A DNA stretch of 51,408 nt from an uncultured bacterium (GCA_903851135.1 CAINNK010000046.1:1-51408); one strand, 5' to 3'. Shown: positions 1 through 9,329, counted from the first letter of the stretch. Program-made: numbers and translations. The notes: generated from the letters alone by a model not told the origin.

Positions 1-2
1 AA

Positions 3-95
3 TACAAGTTGAAATTATGGAATATGTATTACAACGACCTGGAACATTGTGGACTTGGTGGAAAAACACCAAATGAAGTGCTACAATTAGCCTAA
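3..95 (+). CDS. transposase/integrase C-terminus (partial)
   Basis: The frame is open from the window edge and stops with TAA at 93-95. It encodes about 30 residues that include YYNDLEHCGLGGKTPNEVL. This resembles the last segment of the DDE integrase core (rve) in IS481/IS3-type transposases, where a motif like 'YN..RPH.GLGGKTP.E' precedes the end of the protein. The 5' part lies outside the window, so whether the gene is intact cannot be seen. Bases 96-165 would hold the right end of the element; I could not identify a terminal repeat there. Confidence 0.6.
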   Translation, partial: YKLKLWNMYYNDLEHCGLGGKTPNEVLQLA

Positions 96-165
96 TTTCT
101 TAACTTACATGGAACCGCCAAATGTCTGTTCCTAAAACATTAAAAACATCCCAAAAAACTTCAAA

Positions 166-1161
166 TTAGCCGAAAATTCCAATCAAGACTGCGCCGGCGA
201 CCATCAAGGCAGTGGCCACGAGTTTTCTTTTCACTTCTTTGCGCTCCTTTAAAATGAAATACGCAATCAAAAAAGCAAACATTGGATTCAGACGCTTGAG
301 TGCCATAACATACGATACACTTCCCCATTGCAAAGCCGTGTAGATGCTTCCATTGGCAACCGACATTGCAATTCCAGTCAAAAGCGCAATTCTCAAAAAA
401 TTCTTTTTTGCAATCAATTTTTTGAAACTATCAAGCAGCTCGGCAAAGCTAATCTTTTTCCTTCTGGCGGAGCTTTCATTTTTCAAAACACTATAAGATT
501 TTCTTGAAACAAACAAGACAAAAGGCATAATCAAAAACAAAATTGCCAAAATAAATTGCATAAAAACAACCACCAACATTGGTGAACTTTGCTGCACAGC
601 AATTTTTGTCCCAATTGGAGAAATGGAAAAAGCAATGCCGACAATAATCACATAAATAGTTGCCAAACGCATGTTTTTTCTTTGAAGCTGCTCACTTTCA
701 CTCAAAATTCTTTTTGATTTCTTTTTGAAAGAAATAAGCAACGCTCCGGCCACAATAAAAACCATTCCAACCAAACTTCCCCCGGTTGGAATTTCCCCAA
801 GTCCAACATACGCCGTGACGACTGTAAACAAAGTGGTCAAAGTGACCCATGGGGTGACAAAGCTGTATTCCGCCAATTGCATTGCGCGATAGCCGATCAC
901 AACCCCTAACGCATTAAAGGGCATCGCAATTGCAATGCCTTTCCAAAATTCAAAATGATCCTTGATTTCAAAGGAAAGTCCCTTTGTTAAAAATGCATAT
1001 AAGGTGATGACGATAGTTGCGGCAGCATAGTTAAAAAATCCAATAATAGCCTTGCCATTTTGGACATCTTTAATTTGATTCAGATTTTTGTAATTCATCG
1101 CCCAGGAAATCGCCTGCGCCAATGCTCCTGCGATTGAAAGCGAAACCCAAAGAATGGTCAT
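166..1161 (-). CDS. EamA/DMT-family permease
   Basis: This is a 331-residue polytopic inner-membrane protein with about ten hydrophobic segments arranged as two EamA-like halves. The halves are separated near residues 143-165 by a basic loop containing FKKKSKR. Segments such as VTPWVTLTTLFTVVTAYVGL and the C-terminal RLNPMFAFLIAYFILKERKE match the drug/metabolite transporter superfamily, whose halves end in a motif of the type 'l.P.fa.l.a...l.E'. The substrate cannot be told from sequence. The start is ATG with no SD, in an A-rich leader. A truncated relative lies immediately upstream on the same strand, suggesting an old tandem duplication. Confidence 0.85.
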   Translation of the reverse strand: MTILWVSLSIAGALAQAISWAMNYKNLNQIKDVQNGKAIIGFFNYAAATIVITLYAFLTKGLSFEIKDHFEFWKGIAIAMPFNALGVVIGYRAMQLAEYSFVTPWVTLTTLFTVVTAYVGLGEIPTGGSLVGMVFIVAGALLISFKKKSKRILSESEQLQRKNMRLATIYVIIVGIAFSISPIGTKIAVQQSSPMLVVVFMQFILAILFLIMPFVLFVSRKSYSVLKNESSARRKKISFAELLDSFKKLIAKKNFLRIALLTGIAMSVANGSIYTALQWGSVSYVMALKRLNPMFAFLIAYFILKERKEVKRKLVATALMVAGAVLIGIFG

Positions 1162-1219
1162 AAAAGTTTTATTAAAAAAATAAAAATTGACCTTACAAAT
1201 ATAGCAAGTTTTTGAAAAT

Positions 1220-1259
1220 AAAAAAAGAAGCCAGATATTTTGTATAAAAATATCTGGAC
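1220..1259 (-). terminator. intrinsic terminator
   Basis: On the minus strand the stem CCAGATATTTT pairs with AAAATATCTGG (1231-1257) and is followed by a run of U residues (plus-strand A's at 1221-1226). It sits directly after the stop codon of the truncated DMT gene at 1261 and would separate it from the permease at 166-1161. Confidence 0.7.
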
Positions 1260-1260
1260 T

Positions 1261-1686
1261 TCAAAGTGCCATTAATATGGCTCCAGTAATTGCCAGAACG
1301 ATGCTGGTCGCATGAAAAGTGTTAAGCTTTCCCTCTTTCTTCCAATAGTAATAGGAAGCTGGCAAAACACGTTTCAGCATATAGACACCAGGAATGACGG
1401 CACCGAGCTGAAAAGAAAAGCTAGCCAACGCATTGGAAAATGCCATTGGAATGCTGACCATCAAGAAAATCAAAGCCAATTTTCGTCGACCTCCAACATT
1501 GTGGCTCAGGTTTTCCAAGCCTTTTCCTTTGTTAGTCAAAATTGCCGCTAGAAACAGAGCCACGGCAATCCCCAGATGAGCCATCCAAGATGTAAAAGTA
1601 GCTGAGGTCATCAAGACGCAGGCTTTGTTCGTCGCTGGAGTGATGAAATTGTAGATCACCAGCGAAGCAACAGATTGACCCAACAA
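1261..1686 (-). pseudogene. truncated EamA/DMT permease remnant
   Basis: About 141 residues with roughly four hydrophobic segments. The end, with GVYMLKRVLPASYYYWKKEG followed by a final hydrophobic helix, resembles the second EamA half. The first half is absent: an in-frame stop lies at 1693-1695 and the only near start is TTG at 1686. There is no SD. It is probably a decayed gene, although half-size DMT proteins do exist. Its terminator at 1220-1259 is intact. Confidence 0.5.
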
Positions 1687-1764
1687 AGACCACTATGCCA
1701 GTGTTTAGTCATAAATAGTTCTTATTACTTTTAAGCAACAAAACATACGAGGAGAAAGAAACTC

Positions 1765-2915
1765 ATGAAAAAAGCACAGATTTTAGGAAGGTTCAAGAAA
1801 GAGGGTGGCAACACCTATGGCATTGCTTTTGTCATGCGGAAGAGCTACACATACAAAAGGATGAAAAGTCCTGTAATCAGAGGGTTAGTATTTATGATTG
1901 CTGGCCAGAAAGGACCCCACATCGTCAAAACCTTCTCAGGAAGCGGAAGAGCTACACATACAAAAGGATGAAAAGTCCTGTAATCAGAGGGTTAGTATTT
2001 ATGATTGCTGGCCAGAAAGGACCCCACATCGTCAAAACCTTCTCAGGAACAGGAGCAGACAAAAAGTGGAACCACATCCTTCAGATTGCTATTCCAGATT
2101 ATGATTCATGCGTTCAAACCATGGGTTCCGGCATTGATGTTCGCAGAATCATTGACATCCACTTTCCGACAAATGCTGAACTGGAAGAAATCATTCCGAA
2201 GTCGGTTCTTTCGCAAATGCCAGAAGATCACAGCATGGTGGAGATGGAAGACGCCTGGATTTATGAAGTTATGATGGATCACCTGCGAGAAAAACATGAA
2301 ACGCAGAACAAAATTGAAATTTTCATGGGAAAAAAACGCTGGAACACCATGATGAGGCATTTCACTAATCCTTTTTCTGTTGCGTTCTGCTGTGTTTGTG
2401 GTTCGCCTTTCTATCCCAAAAATCAGACGCTAAAACGGACCGAAAAAGTCATTGATGATTTCTCGGGACACTGGGCAAGGATAATCCATCCTCAACAAAA
2501 TGCTGGCACAGCAGTTATGTATGCCACAAATCAACCTGACGTTGGATGGCTTGAAACCAATGATCTGGATGGTAAGATCGAACGTGGTTTCGTTATCATT
2601 CAATCATCTCCACACTTCTCTGATGAGCACATAAAATTGACCGAGTTCACATTAAAAGGAATCGACGGTAAATTCTATGGCCCTCCCAAGAAAGACCATG
2701 ATTCTCTGGAATTTTTTATTGTTTATGGAGACGCAAAAAATGTCTATCCAGGCAAAGGATTCTATCAAGAACATTCACTGGAAAATGACACTTTTATTGA
2801 AATTAAAGTCAGCAATCACCAAAAAGGTCTGGCACATATCCAAATCTTAAAAAGGCAAGAGAAAGGCGGGCTCAAACAAATTGATAGTGCCGTCATTTTC
2901 TTTCTGTATTGTTGA
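1765..2915 (+). pseudogene. orphan gene split by a 107-bp tandem duplication
   Basis: The first part starts at ATG 1765 after a strong SD (CGAGGAGAAAG) and runs to a stop at 1971. The second part is open from 1968 to 2915. The two frames differ only because 107 bp (1836-1942) is repeated exactly at 1943-2049. Removing one copy restores one open frame of 347 residues. I do not recognise the family. The protein is soluble, acidic/aromatic, and contains CCVCGSPF, which could be part of a zinc site. A strong terminator follows at 2940-2968, so the gene is a self-contained unit. It could be truly disrupted, a switchable allele, or an assembly/sequencing artefact. No mobile gene lies inside. Confidence 0.75.
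1836..2049. repeat. exact 107-bp tandem duplication
   Basis: Copy 1 is 1836-1942 and copy 2 is 1943-2049. They appear identical base for base, and the match stops abruptly on both sides (T versus A before, G versus C after). 107 is not a multiple of three, so the second copy shifts the frame of the host gene. No short flanking repeat is visible that would explain slippage. Confidence 0.95.
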
Positions 2916-2939
2916 TTATTTTAACAATCAGCCCTTAAC

Positions 2940-2968
2940 GCCCCGTGCAATCGCCGGGGCATTTTTTT
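2940..2968 (+). terminator. intrinsic terminator
   Basis: The stem GCCCCG (2940-2945) pairs with CGGGGC (2955-2960) across a 9-nt loop and is followed by A and seven T's. It lies 25 bp after the stop of the split orphan gene. Confidence 0.85.
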
Positions 2969-2974
2969 ATAATT

Positions 2975-3059
2975 TCTAGCGAGCCGCAAGGCGAAAGCTC
3001 ACTTTCATCTTTGGCGAGTGACGAGATTTCAAACAATGTCATCTTCCATGACATTGTTT
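2975..3059. repeat. C-like repeat remnant and perfect hairpin
   Basis: Positions 2975-3030 resemble a degenerate member of the C-family palindromes (TCTAGCGAG followed by GCGAGTGACGAGAT, compare 9451-9516). Next to it, AAACAATGTCAT (3031-3042) forms a perfect 12-bp stem with ATGACATTGTTT (3048-3059). The hairpin is followed by ATTTTAAAA and might act as a weak terminator. The C assignment is weak; the hairpin is certain. Confidence 0.5.
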
Positions 3060-3169
3060 ATTTTAAAATATCTACATCCATTGACCCCTTTCCCATAAAA
3101 GATATATAATAACCCTAGTTGGTTGAGGACTCTTTTCCGTCGCCAATTTAATTTGTATAAAAATTTTCT

Positions 3170-4450
3170 ATGACTCAAACAAACAAACAGAAAGTTTGCG
3201 TAATCGGCATGGGCTATGTTGGACTTCCATTGGCAGCGGTTTGCGCAAAAGATGGCTACGATGTAACTGGTTATGACCTTGACAAAGGAAAGCTTGATAT
3301 TATCGCCCAAGGCAAGAGCCCTTTTTATGAAGAATTTTTGGATGATCTTCTGCCAAATGTAAAATTCAAAGTCACCAATGATCCTGAAGACATTAAACAT
3401 AATGACATCTATGTGATTTGTGTGCCAACTCCAGTTGATGAAAAACACAATCCGATTATCAAATATGTTGCCGATGCCTCTTTTACTGTTTCCAAAAACA
3501 TGGACAAAGGTGCCTTGGTCATTTTAGAGTCAACCGTCAACCCTGGCGTCAGTGAACAAGTTGTCAAACCGATTTTTGAACGGGCAGGTTTTACTATTGG
3601 AAAAGATGTTTTCATTTCACATTGTCCTGAACGAGTTGATCCAGGCAACAAAAAATGGAACGTCACCAATCTACCAAGAGTAGTCGGTTCTTTCGACGCA
3701 GAAGGCCTGAAAAGAACTGTTGAATTTTACAAAAACATCACTTCCGGAGAAATCGCTGAAATGGACAACATTCGTGAAGCAGAAGCAACTAAAATTTTGG
3801 AAAATTCCTTCCGTGACATAAACATCGCTTTCGTCAATGAGATGGCTATGTCTTTTGCTAAAATTGATATCGACATCACTAATGTCATTCGAGGCGCTTC
3901 TTCAAAATTCTCTTTCATGCCCCACTATCCCGGCTGCGGAGTCGGCGGACATTGCATTCCAGTCGATCCATATTATATGATTGAAAAAGGCAAAGAAAAT
4001 GATTTCGAGCACAAATTTCTTTCAGCCGCCAGAAAAATCAATGATGGCATGGCAGACTATACTGTCGAAATGCTACAAGACAAATTAAATGATGTTTCAA
4101 AGGCAGTCAAAGGCACAAAAATTGGCGTACTCGGAATTTCCTACAAAGCCAACATCGGAGACTTGCGAGAAAGTCCCTCCCTACGAATCATTGATAAAAT
4201 CAAAAAAATGGGTGCTGATTTGCTGACTTTTGATCCATACGTACCTCAACTTTCAACCGAAAAAACTCTCGCGGAAATTCTTAAAAAATCAGAGGCGCTC
4301 GTTATTGTTACTAACCACAATGAATTCAAGGATATTCCCGTGGAGGATTTTGTGAAAAATGGTATCAAAGTTATCATTGATGGACGCAATTGTTTGGACA
4401 AAAAGGCCATCCGCGCCGCTGGAATTGTCTACGCCGGCATTGGACGCTAG
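3170..4450 (+). CDS. UDP-sugar 6-dehydrogenase (nucleotide-sugar DH)
   Basis: This 426-residue protein matches the UDP-glucose/GDP-mannose dehydrogenase family. The N-terminal NAD-binding motif is VIGMGYVGLPLA (about 11-22). The central domain has ENSFRDINIAFVNE (about 211-224). The catalytic Cys262 lies in GCGVGGHCIPVDPYY. The C-terminal UDP-binding domain begins near residue 315 with GTKIGVLGISYK. HCPERVDPG (151-159) is closer to the UDP-N-acetylhexosamine dehydrogenases (WecC/WbpA/TuaD type) than to plain UDP-glucose dehydrogenase, but the substrate is inferred. The enzyme would oxidise C6 to a carboxylate using NAD+, supplying a uronic acid for the surface glycan encoded downstream. ATG start, no SD. 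Confidence 0.9.
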   Translation: MTQTNKQKVCVIGMGYVGLPLAAVCAKDGYDVTGYDLDKGKLDIIAQGKSPFYEEFLDDLLPNVKFKVTNDPEDIKHNDIYVICVPTPVDEKHNPIIKYVADASFTVSKNMDKGALVILESTVNPGVSEQVVKPIFERAGFTIGKDVFISHCPERVDPGNKKWNVTNLPRVVGSFDAEGLKRTVEFYKNITSGEIAEMDNIREAEATKILENSFRDINIAFVNEMAMSFAKIDIDITNVIRGASSKFSFMPHYPGCGVGGHCIPVDPYYMIEKGKENDFEHKFLSAARKINDGMADYTVEMLQDKLNDVSKAVKGTKIGVLGISYKANIGDLRESPSLRIIDKIKKMGADLLTFDPYVPQLSTEKTLAEILKKSEALVIVTNHNEFKDIPVEDFVKNGIKVIIDGRNCLDKKAIRAAGIVYAGIGR

Positions 4451-4543
4451 CATTGCCTTAAAAAAGAAAAGTAGTATACTTTATATAGAGCAGCCTGATT
4501 TGATATTTTGCATTAGCTATTAGAAATTAGGCATTTTAAAACC

Positions 4544-4774
4544 ATGTTTCATTTGTTAAAACTCATTGTTTGGTTTGCTGGCATCCTGGTGATTGCCTAT
4601 TTGGCGCTCCCCTTTTTCGGCTATCAACTGAATCTGAATTATTTCAATGAAAGCAAAGCGCTCTGTCAGCAGAAGTTGGATGTTTGTTCAAAAAACATTG
4701 TCAACTACGGCACCAAAGATGCCAAATGTGATTTCAGATGTGTTGATCCCAAATTAGTAATCAAAAAGAATTAA
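4544..4774 (+). CDS. small single-pass membrane protein with four cysteines
   Basis: This 76-residue protein has one hydrophobic helix (about 5-25) followed by a short domain with cysteines in the pattern C-x6-C...C-x3-C (QQKLDVCSKN, KCDFRCVD). The spacing would allow two disulfides if the tail is outside the membrane. No family is recognised. It sits 93 bp after the sugar dehydrogenase and 18 bp before the GT2 gene, so it is probably co-transcribed with them. Confidence 0.6.
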   Translation: MFHLLKLIVWFAGILVIAYLALPFFGYQLNLNYFNESKALCQQKLDVCSKNIVNYGTKDAKCDFRCVDPKLVIKKN

Positions 4775-4792
4775 TTTTATAATTAAAAAATT

Positions 4793-5743
4793 ATGAGACT
4801 GATTGTAAATCTTCCAGCTTTCAATGAGGAAGAAAAAATTGCCGAAACTATCAAAAGAATTCCTCGTCAAATTCCCGGCATCGATGAAGTGCTCGTGCAA
4901 GTTATTGATGATGGTTCAAAAGACAAAACGATTGAAGTTGCCAAAGCAGCTGGAGCTGACTTTGTCTACACCAATGGTCTTAATCGCGGAATTGGCATCA
5001 CCTTCAAACATGCCGTGGAAAGCGCTTTGGACAATGGCGCTGACATCATGTGCAACATGGATGCTGATGGACAATTTAATCCTCAAGATATCGTCAAAAT
5101 CATTGATCCTATCTTGAAAAAAGAAGCTGACATGGTTAGTGCAACGCGCTTTGGCAACAAAAAAGCCAAAGATATGCCAAAAGCGAAATACTATCTCAAT
5201 CTTATCGCCGCCAAAATCATCGGAAGTTTTATGAACTACGCAATCGATGATCTTACTTGCGGCTTTCGAGCCTACAGCCGAGAAACCATGATTCGTCTGA
5301 ACATCACCCCAGGCTTTACCTACACCCAAGAAACCATCATTGATGCTATTGGCAAACATTTGAAACTGAAATGGATTGCAGTTGAAGTCACCTATTTTGC
5401 TGGCCGAAAATCTAGAGTTGTGAAAAGTATTTTCAACTATATTAGCAACAGCGGCAAAATCATTCTTGAAGCTGTCCGCGATGTGCGCCCAATGAAATTC
5501 TTCGGTTGGCCAGCTTTCATTTTGCTTTTGACCTCCCTTGGATTTTTCATTCATTTTTTGGTTTTGTATTTCGGTGATTTCAAAATTACCCCGCATCGCA
5601 ACAGTCTTTTTGCAGGCATCACTTTGCTGATTGTTGGCATTCAATTTCTCATTTTCGCTTTCATCGCCGACATGATAAAATCTGCCCGAAAATTGATTGA
5701 GGATCAAGCCCACACCCTCAAAAAATGGCGCTACAAAAAGTAG
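4793..5743 (+). CDS. GT2 polyprenyl-phosphate sugar synthase-like
   Basis: This 316-residue protein has an N-terminal GT-A domain. LPAFNEEEKI (8-17), VIDDGSKDKT (38-47) and the metal-binding DAD at 90-92 (NMDADGQ) are the classic GT2 motifs of dolichol/polyprenyl-phosphate mannosyl- or glucosyltransferases. LTCGFRAYSR is the conserved acceptor-side block of that group. Two hydrophobic helices follow (about 237-257 and 270-292) with a basic tail. It would transfer a sugar from a nucleotide donor to polyprenyl phosphate at the cytoplasmic face, making the donor that GT-C enzymes use outside. That fits the eight GT-C-like genes in this window. Confidence 0.85.
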   Translation: MRLIVNLPAFNEEEKIAETIKRIPRQIPGIDEVLVQVIDDGSKDKTIEVAKAAGADFVYTNGLNRGIGITFKHAVESALDNGADIMCNMDADGQFNPQDIVKIIDPILKKEADMVSATRFGNKKAKDMPKAKYYLNLIAAKIIGSFMNYAIDDLTCGFRAYSRETMIRLNITPGFTYTQETIIDAIGKHLKLKWIAVEVTYFAGRKSRVVKSIFNYISNSGKIILEAVRDVRPMKFFGWPAFILLLTSLGFFIHFLVLYFGDFKITPHRNSLFAGITLLIVGIQFLIFAFIADMIKSARKLIEDQAHTLKKWRYKK

Positions 5744-5766
5744 CAACCACATTCTTACAACTCAGA

Positions 5767-5797
5767 AAAAATGCCAAAAAAAGATGGCATTTTTTCT
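5767..5797 (+). terminator. intrinsic terminator
   Basis: AAAAATGCCA (5767-5776) and TGGCATTTTT pair across an A-rich loop, and the T-run continues to 5795. It closes the dehydrogenase/GT2 group 24 bp after the GT2 stop. Confidence 0.75.
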
Positions 5798-5851
5798 TGT
5801 CTAAAGTCGCAAAATAAGCTAAGATAAAGATATGATTTTTAAGCTTAATCT

Positions 5852-6961
5852 ATGAAAATACTATTCATTTCACACACCTATCCCCCAATCGTGGGCGGGA
5901 TCGAAGCTCAAAATTTCGAATTGGCAAAATGGCTAAGTAAAATTGCGCAAGTTAAGGTTATCGCCAACACCAAGGGCCGTTGGTTTCTGCCATTTTTTGC
6001 GCCGCTTGCTCTGCTAAAAGCTTTATGGCTGCTGCCAAAATATGATGTCGTAATTTTCGGCAGTGGCATTTTAGCTATTGATGGTTGGATCATCAAATTA
6101 TTTTCCAAAAAACCTGTCATTTCCGTCATTCATGGTCTAGATATTAACTACGGCTCGGCTTCGCTGGGAGTCCGGGGCGAAAAAATTCTTGTTACCATTT
6201 ATCAAAAACTATGGGTCGGAATTTTTCTCAAAAGCGCTGACAAACTTATTGCCGTTGGCAATGAGACTATCAAAGTTGCAATTGAAAGAGGAATTCCCAA
6301 AGAAAAAATCGTCTTCATTCCCAATGGCGTAGACACGGAAAAAAATTTGGTTGAAAAAACCAAAACAGATCTTGAAAAAATTCTTGGTATTTCCATTGCC
6401 GACAAAAAAATATTGCTAACCTCAGGACGACTAGCCAAAAGAAAAGGCGTTGCTTGGTTCATCCGCAATGTTTTTCCGAAATTACCAACAGAATATCTCT
6501 ATGTGATTGCAGGTGATGGCAAAGACAAAGAGAGTGTCCTCCAGGCAATAACCGAAAAGAAACTAGAGCAGCGAATTTTAGTGTTGGGCTATGTCACTGA
6601 TGAAGTTCGCAACACTCTCTGGGCCACTTGCGATTTGTTTGTTCAGCCTAACATCAAAATAGCCGGCGACATGGAAGGTTTTGGCATTTCCGTAATTGAA
6701 GCTGGGGCCTGTCGCTTGCCAGTTCTGGCTTCGGATCTTGAAGGTCTCAAGGATGCTATTAAAGATGGCAAAAATGGATTTTTAGTTGAATCGGAAAATT
6801 CGCAGGCTTTTGCCGAGAAAATCACACAGCTTTTTGCCAACGGTAGTCCACGCGAAATCTTTGGCCAAGCCGTCAGGGATTATGTTGTTGAAAATTATCA
6901 ATGGAAAAAAATCGCCGAGCAGTATATGCAAGAAATAATAAAAGTAACCAGCAATCAGTAA
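5852..6961 (+). CDS. GT4 glycosyltransferase
   Basis: This 369-residue GT-B protein opens with ILFISHTYPPIVGGIEAQ, the usual N-terminus of GT4 enzymes with the glycine loop. The C-terminal half has SGRLAKRKG, VIAGDGKDK and the nucleotide-sugar binding block EGFGISVIEAGACRLPVLAS, with the E-x7-E pattern of retaining GT4 enzymes. It is likely a cytoplasmic or membrane-associated retaining glycosyltransferase acting on a lipid-linked glycan. The sugar and linkage are unknown. The next gene starts 12 bp downstream. Confidence 0.88.
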   Translation: MKILFISHTYPPIVGGIEAQNFELAKWLSKIAQVKVIANTKGRWFLPFFAPLALLKALWLLPKYDVVIFGSGILAIDGWIIKLFSKKPVISVIHGLDINYGSASLGVRGEKILVTIYQKLWVGIFLKSADKLIAVGNETIKVAIERGIPKEKIVFIPNGVDTEKNLVEKTKTDLEKILGISIADKKILLTSGRLAKRKGVAWFIRNVFPKLPTEYLYVIAGDGKDKESVLQAITEKKLEQRILVLGYVTDEVRNTLWATCDLFVQPNIKIAGDMEGFGISVIEAGACRLPVLASDLEGLKDAIKDGKNGFLVESENSQAFAEKITQLFANGSPREIFGQAVRDYVVENYQWKKIAEQYMQEIIKVTSNQ

Positions 6962-6973
6962 TTTGATTTTGAA

Positions 6974-8899
6974 ATGCTATCATTTATCTCCTCACAATTT
7001 AGCTTTTTCTTAACCCTGGGATTAATTCTTTTTGTTCCAGGGCTATGTTTGATTGCAGCAACCGGATTGCAGCGGAATTTTTCTTCTTTGGAAAAATTCA
7101 TACTTTCATTTAGCCTTAGCATTATTGTTGTTGATTTCATCCTTATCCTGATTGGAAAAAGTGGATTTACAATCAATCACTTGAACATTCTTGGCGCGCT
7201 AACAATTTTTGGCGCTGTTTGTTTGGGCATTTATATGTATAGGAAAAACGCTGACACCAAAAAGTCCACCGAAAAAACATCAGACAATTTGCCGGCAAAA
7301 TCCAGCTTACTTGTCATTATCCTGATTTTCCTGACCATTTTCATCAAAACTATTTACTTGCAAGATGTGATTTTCCCAACTGCTACAGACATGGGTCATC
7401 ACATGTATTGGACAAAGACAATTGCAACCACCGGAGCGCTGCCAAAATATGAAAAAGCGGACATTCTTCAAGATAACACCGTCAGTAAACCAGCACCGAT
7501 TGCGGATTTTATTATCGGCGAACATCTCATCTTTGCAGCCATTGCCATAATCTCTGGAGCACAATTCATTTCCGCTTTTCCAATTTTGGTGCTTTTCTTG
7601 ATCAACGTCATGTCCGTGCTGGCTATTTTCATTTTAACCAAAGAGCTTTTCAAAGATTCTAAAAACGTAAACTTGATTTCAATTTTAGCGCTTTTCTTGG
7701 TTGGACCGCTTTATGCTTTGGCATCACCGCAAGCAAAATTTGTCAGTGGCGGCGTTATCGGCAACACAATTGGCAATCTTTTCATTCCGATGACCTTGCT
7801 ATTGTTTTTACGAGCTTTCAAAGAGAAGAAATCAACTTATTTTGCCCTGGCTGTTTTCATTGCTCTTGGCATGGCTTACACTCATCATCTCAGCACCTTT
7901 GTTTTCATTTTCATAGCGTTCTTTTCTTTGTTAATCTTCGGCGCCTTAAATTTCAAAGAATTAAAAACCTACTGCGCGCAATGGCTTAAACTGGTTTTCT
8001 CGCCTGCCGTACTGGCAATTTTTGCCTTGGCGATTGTTTTTGTTTTTTTCATCTACACGCCAACCTATCTCAACTCCAGCGCCATCAACACAGCCGTTGG
8101 AGCCCCCAGTAAAGCCAGTCGAGCAGGCCTTACCCTGACCCAACTCAAATCTACGGCCGGCGAAGCACGTTTTGCCCTGGCCGCGGTCGCCATTGTAATT
8201 CTTTTGCTAGCCAAAAAGATGGACAAATACCCTCGAGCATTTCTGCTAGGTTGGACAATTTCTCTTTCAATTATGTCGCTTCGCCCTGATTGGCTTTTTG
8301 TTGACATCCCTTCTGATCGCATTGCAAGTTACGTCATCTTTCCCAGTGCGATTGCAGCCGCCTATGGTTTTGTTTTCATTTTTTCCAAAATCAAAACTGC
8401 CAACCCGGAAAAAAATTATCTGAAACAGTCGCTGCTTTTTTATTGCTTTTTTGTTTTGATAACTTTTTTTGCAGTCAGTGGCTTTTATGAAAATTCAATG
8501 GCGCTCAACACTGGTAACAATGCCAAGGAAGCTATCCAGACCTACGCAGCTTCGACTTATTTAGCTGGAAAATTGAAAGCCAATGACTTTGTGCTCAAAG
8601 ATCACAACTACCTAACCGGTGATTCCTGGGTAAAGCTATTTTTCATGCGCGGCTATAATTTTCCATTTTCCAGAGGATATTTCAAACGCTATCAAGATGA
8701 CACAAAGACTCGCGAACAGTGCACCAATAATATGATTTCCCTGCCTAGCAGCCCAGAAGCGCAAAAATGTTTTGCTGGGACCAAAATAGATTTCGTGATG
8801 CTCAATCCTAACAATGACGCCGCCCAATTCAATCGCCTCAATGATTTCTGGCAAGTCTACACCGCAGACAATATAGCTGTTTTTTACAAAGCCAAATAA
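6974..8899 (+). CDS. large GT-C-like membrane protein
   Basis: This 641-residue protein has about 11-13 hydrophobic helices. After the third or fourth helix an extracytoplasmic loop holds TATDMGHHMYW, an acidic/His motif in the place where GT-C glycosyltransferases carry their catalytic D/DxD loop. The C-terminal 120 residues form a soluble domain with several cysteines and aromatic residues. The family is probably one of the uncharacterised GT-C membrane proteins common in CPR and archaeal glycan loci. It follows the GT4 gene by 12 bp and precedes a small anchored protein, suggesting a two- or three-gene unit. Confidence 0.6.
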   Translation: MLSFISSQFSFFLTLGLILFVPGLCLIAATGLQRNFSSLEKFILSFSLSIIVVDFILILIGKSGFTINHLNILGALTIFGAVCLGIYMYRKNADTKKSTEKTSDNLPAKSSLLVIILIFLTIFIKTIYLQDVIFPTATDMGHHMYWTKTIATTGALPKYEKADILQDNTVSKPAPIADFIIGEHLIFAAIAIISGAQFISAFPILVLFLINVMSVLAIFILTKELFKDSKNVNLISILALFLVGPLYALASPQAKFVSGGVIGNTIGNLFIPMTLLLFLRAFKEKKSTYFALAVFIALGMAYTHHLSTFVFIFIAFFSLLIFGALNFKELKTYCAQWLKLVFSPAVLAIFALAIVFVFFIYTPTYLNSSAINTAVGAPSKASRAGLTLTQLKSTAGEARFALAAVAIVILLLAKKMDKYPRAFLLGWTISLSIMSLRPDWLFVDIPSDRIASYVIFPSAIAAAYGFVFIFSKIKTANPEKNYLKQSLLFYCFFVLITFFAVSGFYENSMALNTGNNAKEAIQTYAASTYLAGKLKANDFVLKDHNYLTGDSWVKLFFMRGYNFPFSRGYFKRYQDDTKTREQCTNNMISLPSSPEAQKCFAGTKIDFVMLNPNNDAAQFNRLNDFWQVYTADNIAVFYKAK

Positions 8900-8966
8900 G
8901 CAGTTTTTGGTTCAGAGTTCACGGTTCGCAGTTAAAGTTCTTAAGCAAGTAAAATTCAACAAAAAA

Positions 8967-9329
8967 ATGAACAATAAGACTATTATTTTTTCAACCATTT
9001 TTTTTCTCATGCTCAGTTTTGTTTTTCTGGCTATCGTCGAGAAAAAAGCCTCGGACCCAAACAACCAAAACATCTGGATGCTTTATTTTGAAAATCCGCA
9101 AAACCAAGCAATTGATTTCAAAATTGAAAATCATTCCAGCAACGTTTCCTTTCACTGGCAGTTTGCTGCCGACAAAACAATCATCAAAGAAGGCAACGCA
9201 ATTGTTTCCCTCGGAGAAACAAAAAATATTCCGGTTTCAATTTCAGTTCCCGAATTGGCAGGCAAGAAAATCACCATCTCAGTGACAAGTGATAGCAAAG
9301 TCAAAGAGATATATAAAAACTTTCCTTAA
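8967..9329 (+). CDS. membrane-anchored small extracytoplasmic beta-domain protein
   Basis: I chose ATG 8967 (120 residues), where a signal-anchor follows at once: TIIFSTIFFLMLSFVFLAIV. An in-frame TTG exists at 8907, but the extension is low-complexity and lacks an SD. The rest alternates hydrophobic and polar residues like an Ig-like/CARDB beta-sandwich (FKIENHSSNVSFHW, KNIPVSISVPEL, KKITISVTSDS). Similar domains accompany GT-C membrane proteins in archaeal loci, so it may partner with the gene ending at 8899. This is an inference. Confidence 0.6.
   Translation: MNNKTIIFSTIFFLMLSFVFLAIVEKKASDPNNQNIWMLYFENPQNQAIDFKIENHSSNVSFHWQFAADKTIIKEGNAIVSLGETKNIPVSISVPELAGKKITISVTSDSKVKEIYKNFP

Noticed and set aside
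4916-5752. Long antisense open frame (278 codons) over the GT2 gene
   Set aside because: It is an out-of-frame shadow of a strong gene; the sequence has no plausible protein pattern.
8907-8966. TTG start at 8907 for the small anchored protein
   Set aside because: The extension is low-complexity and has no SD; ATG 8967 places the signal-anchor at the N-terminus.
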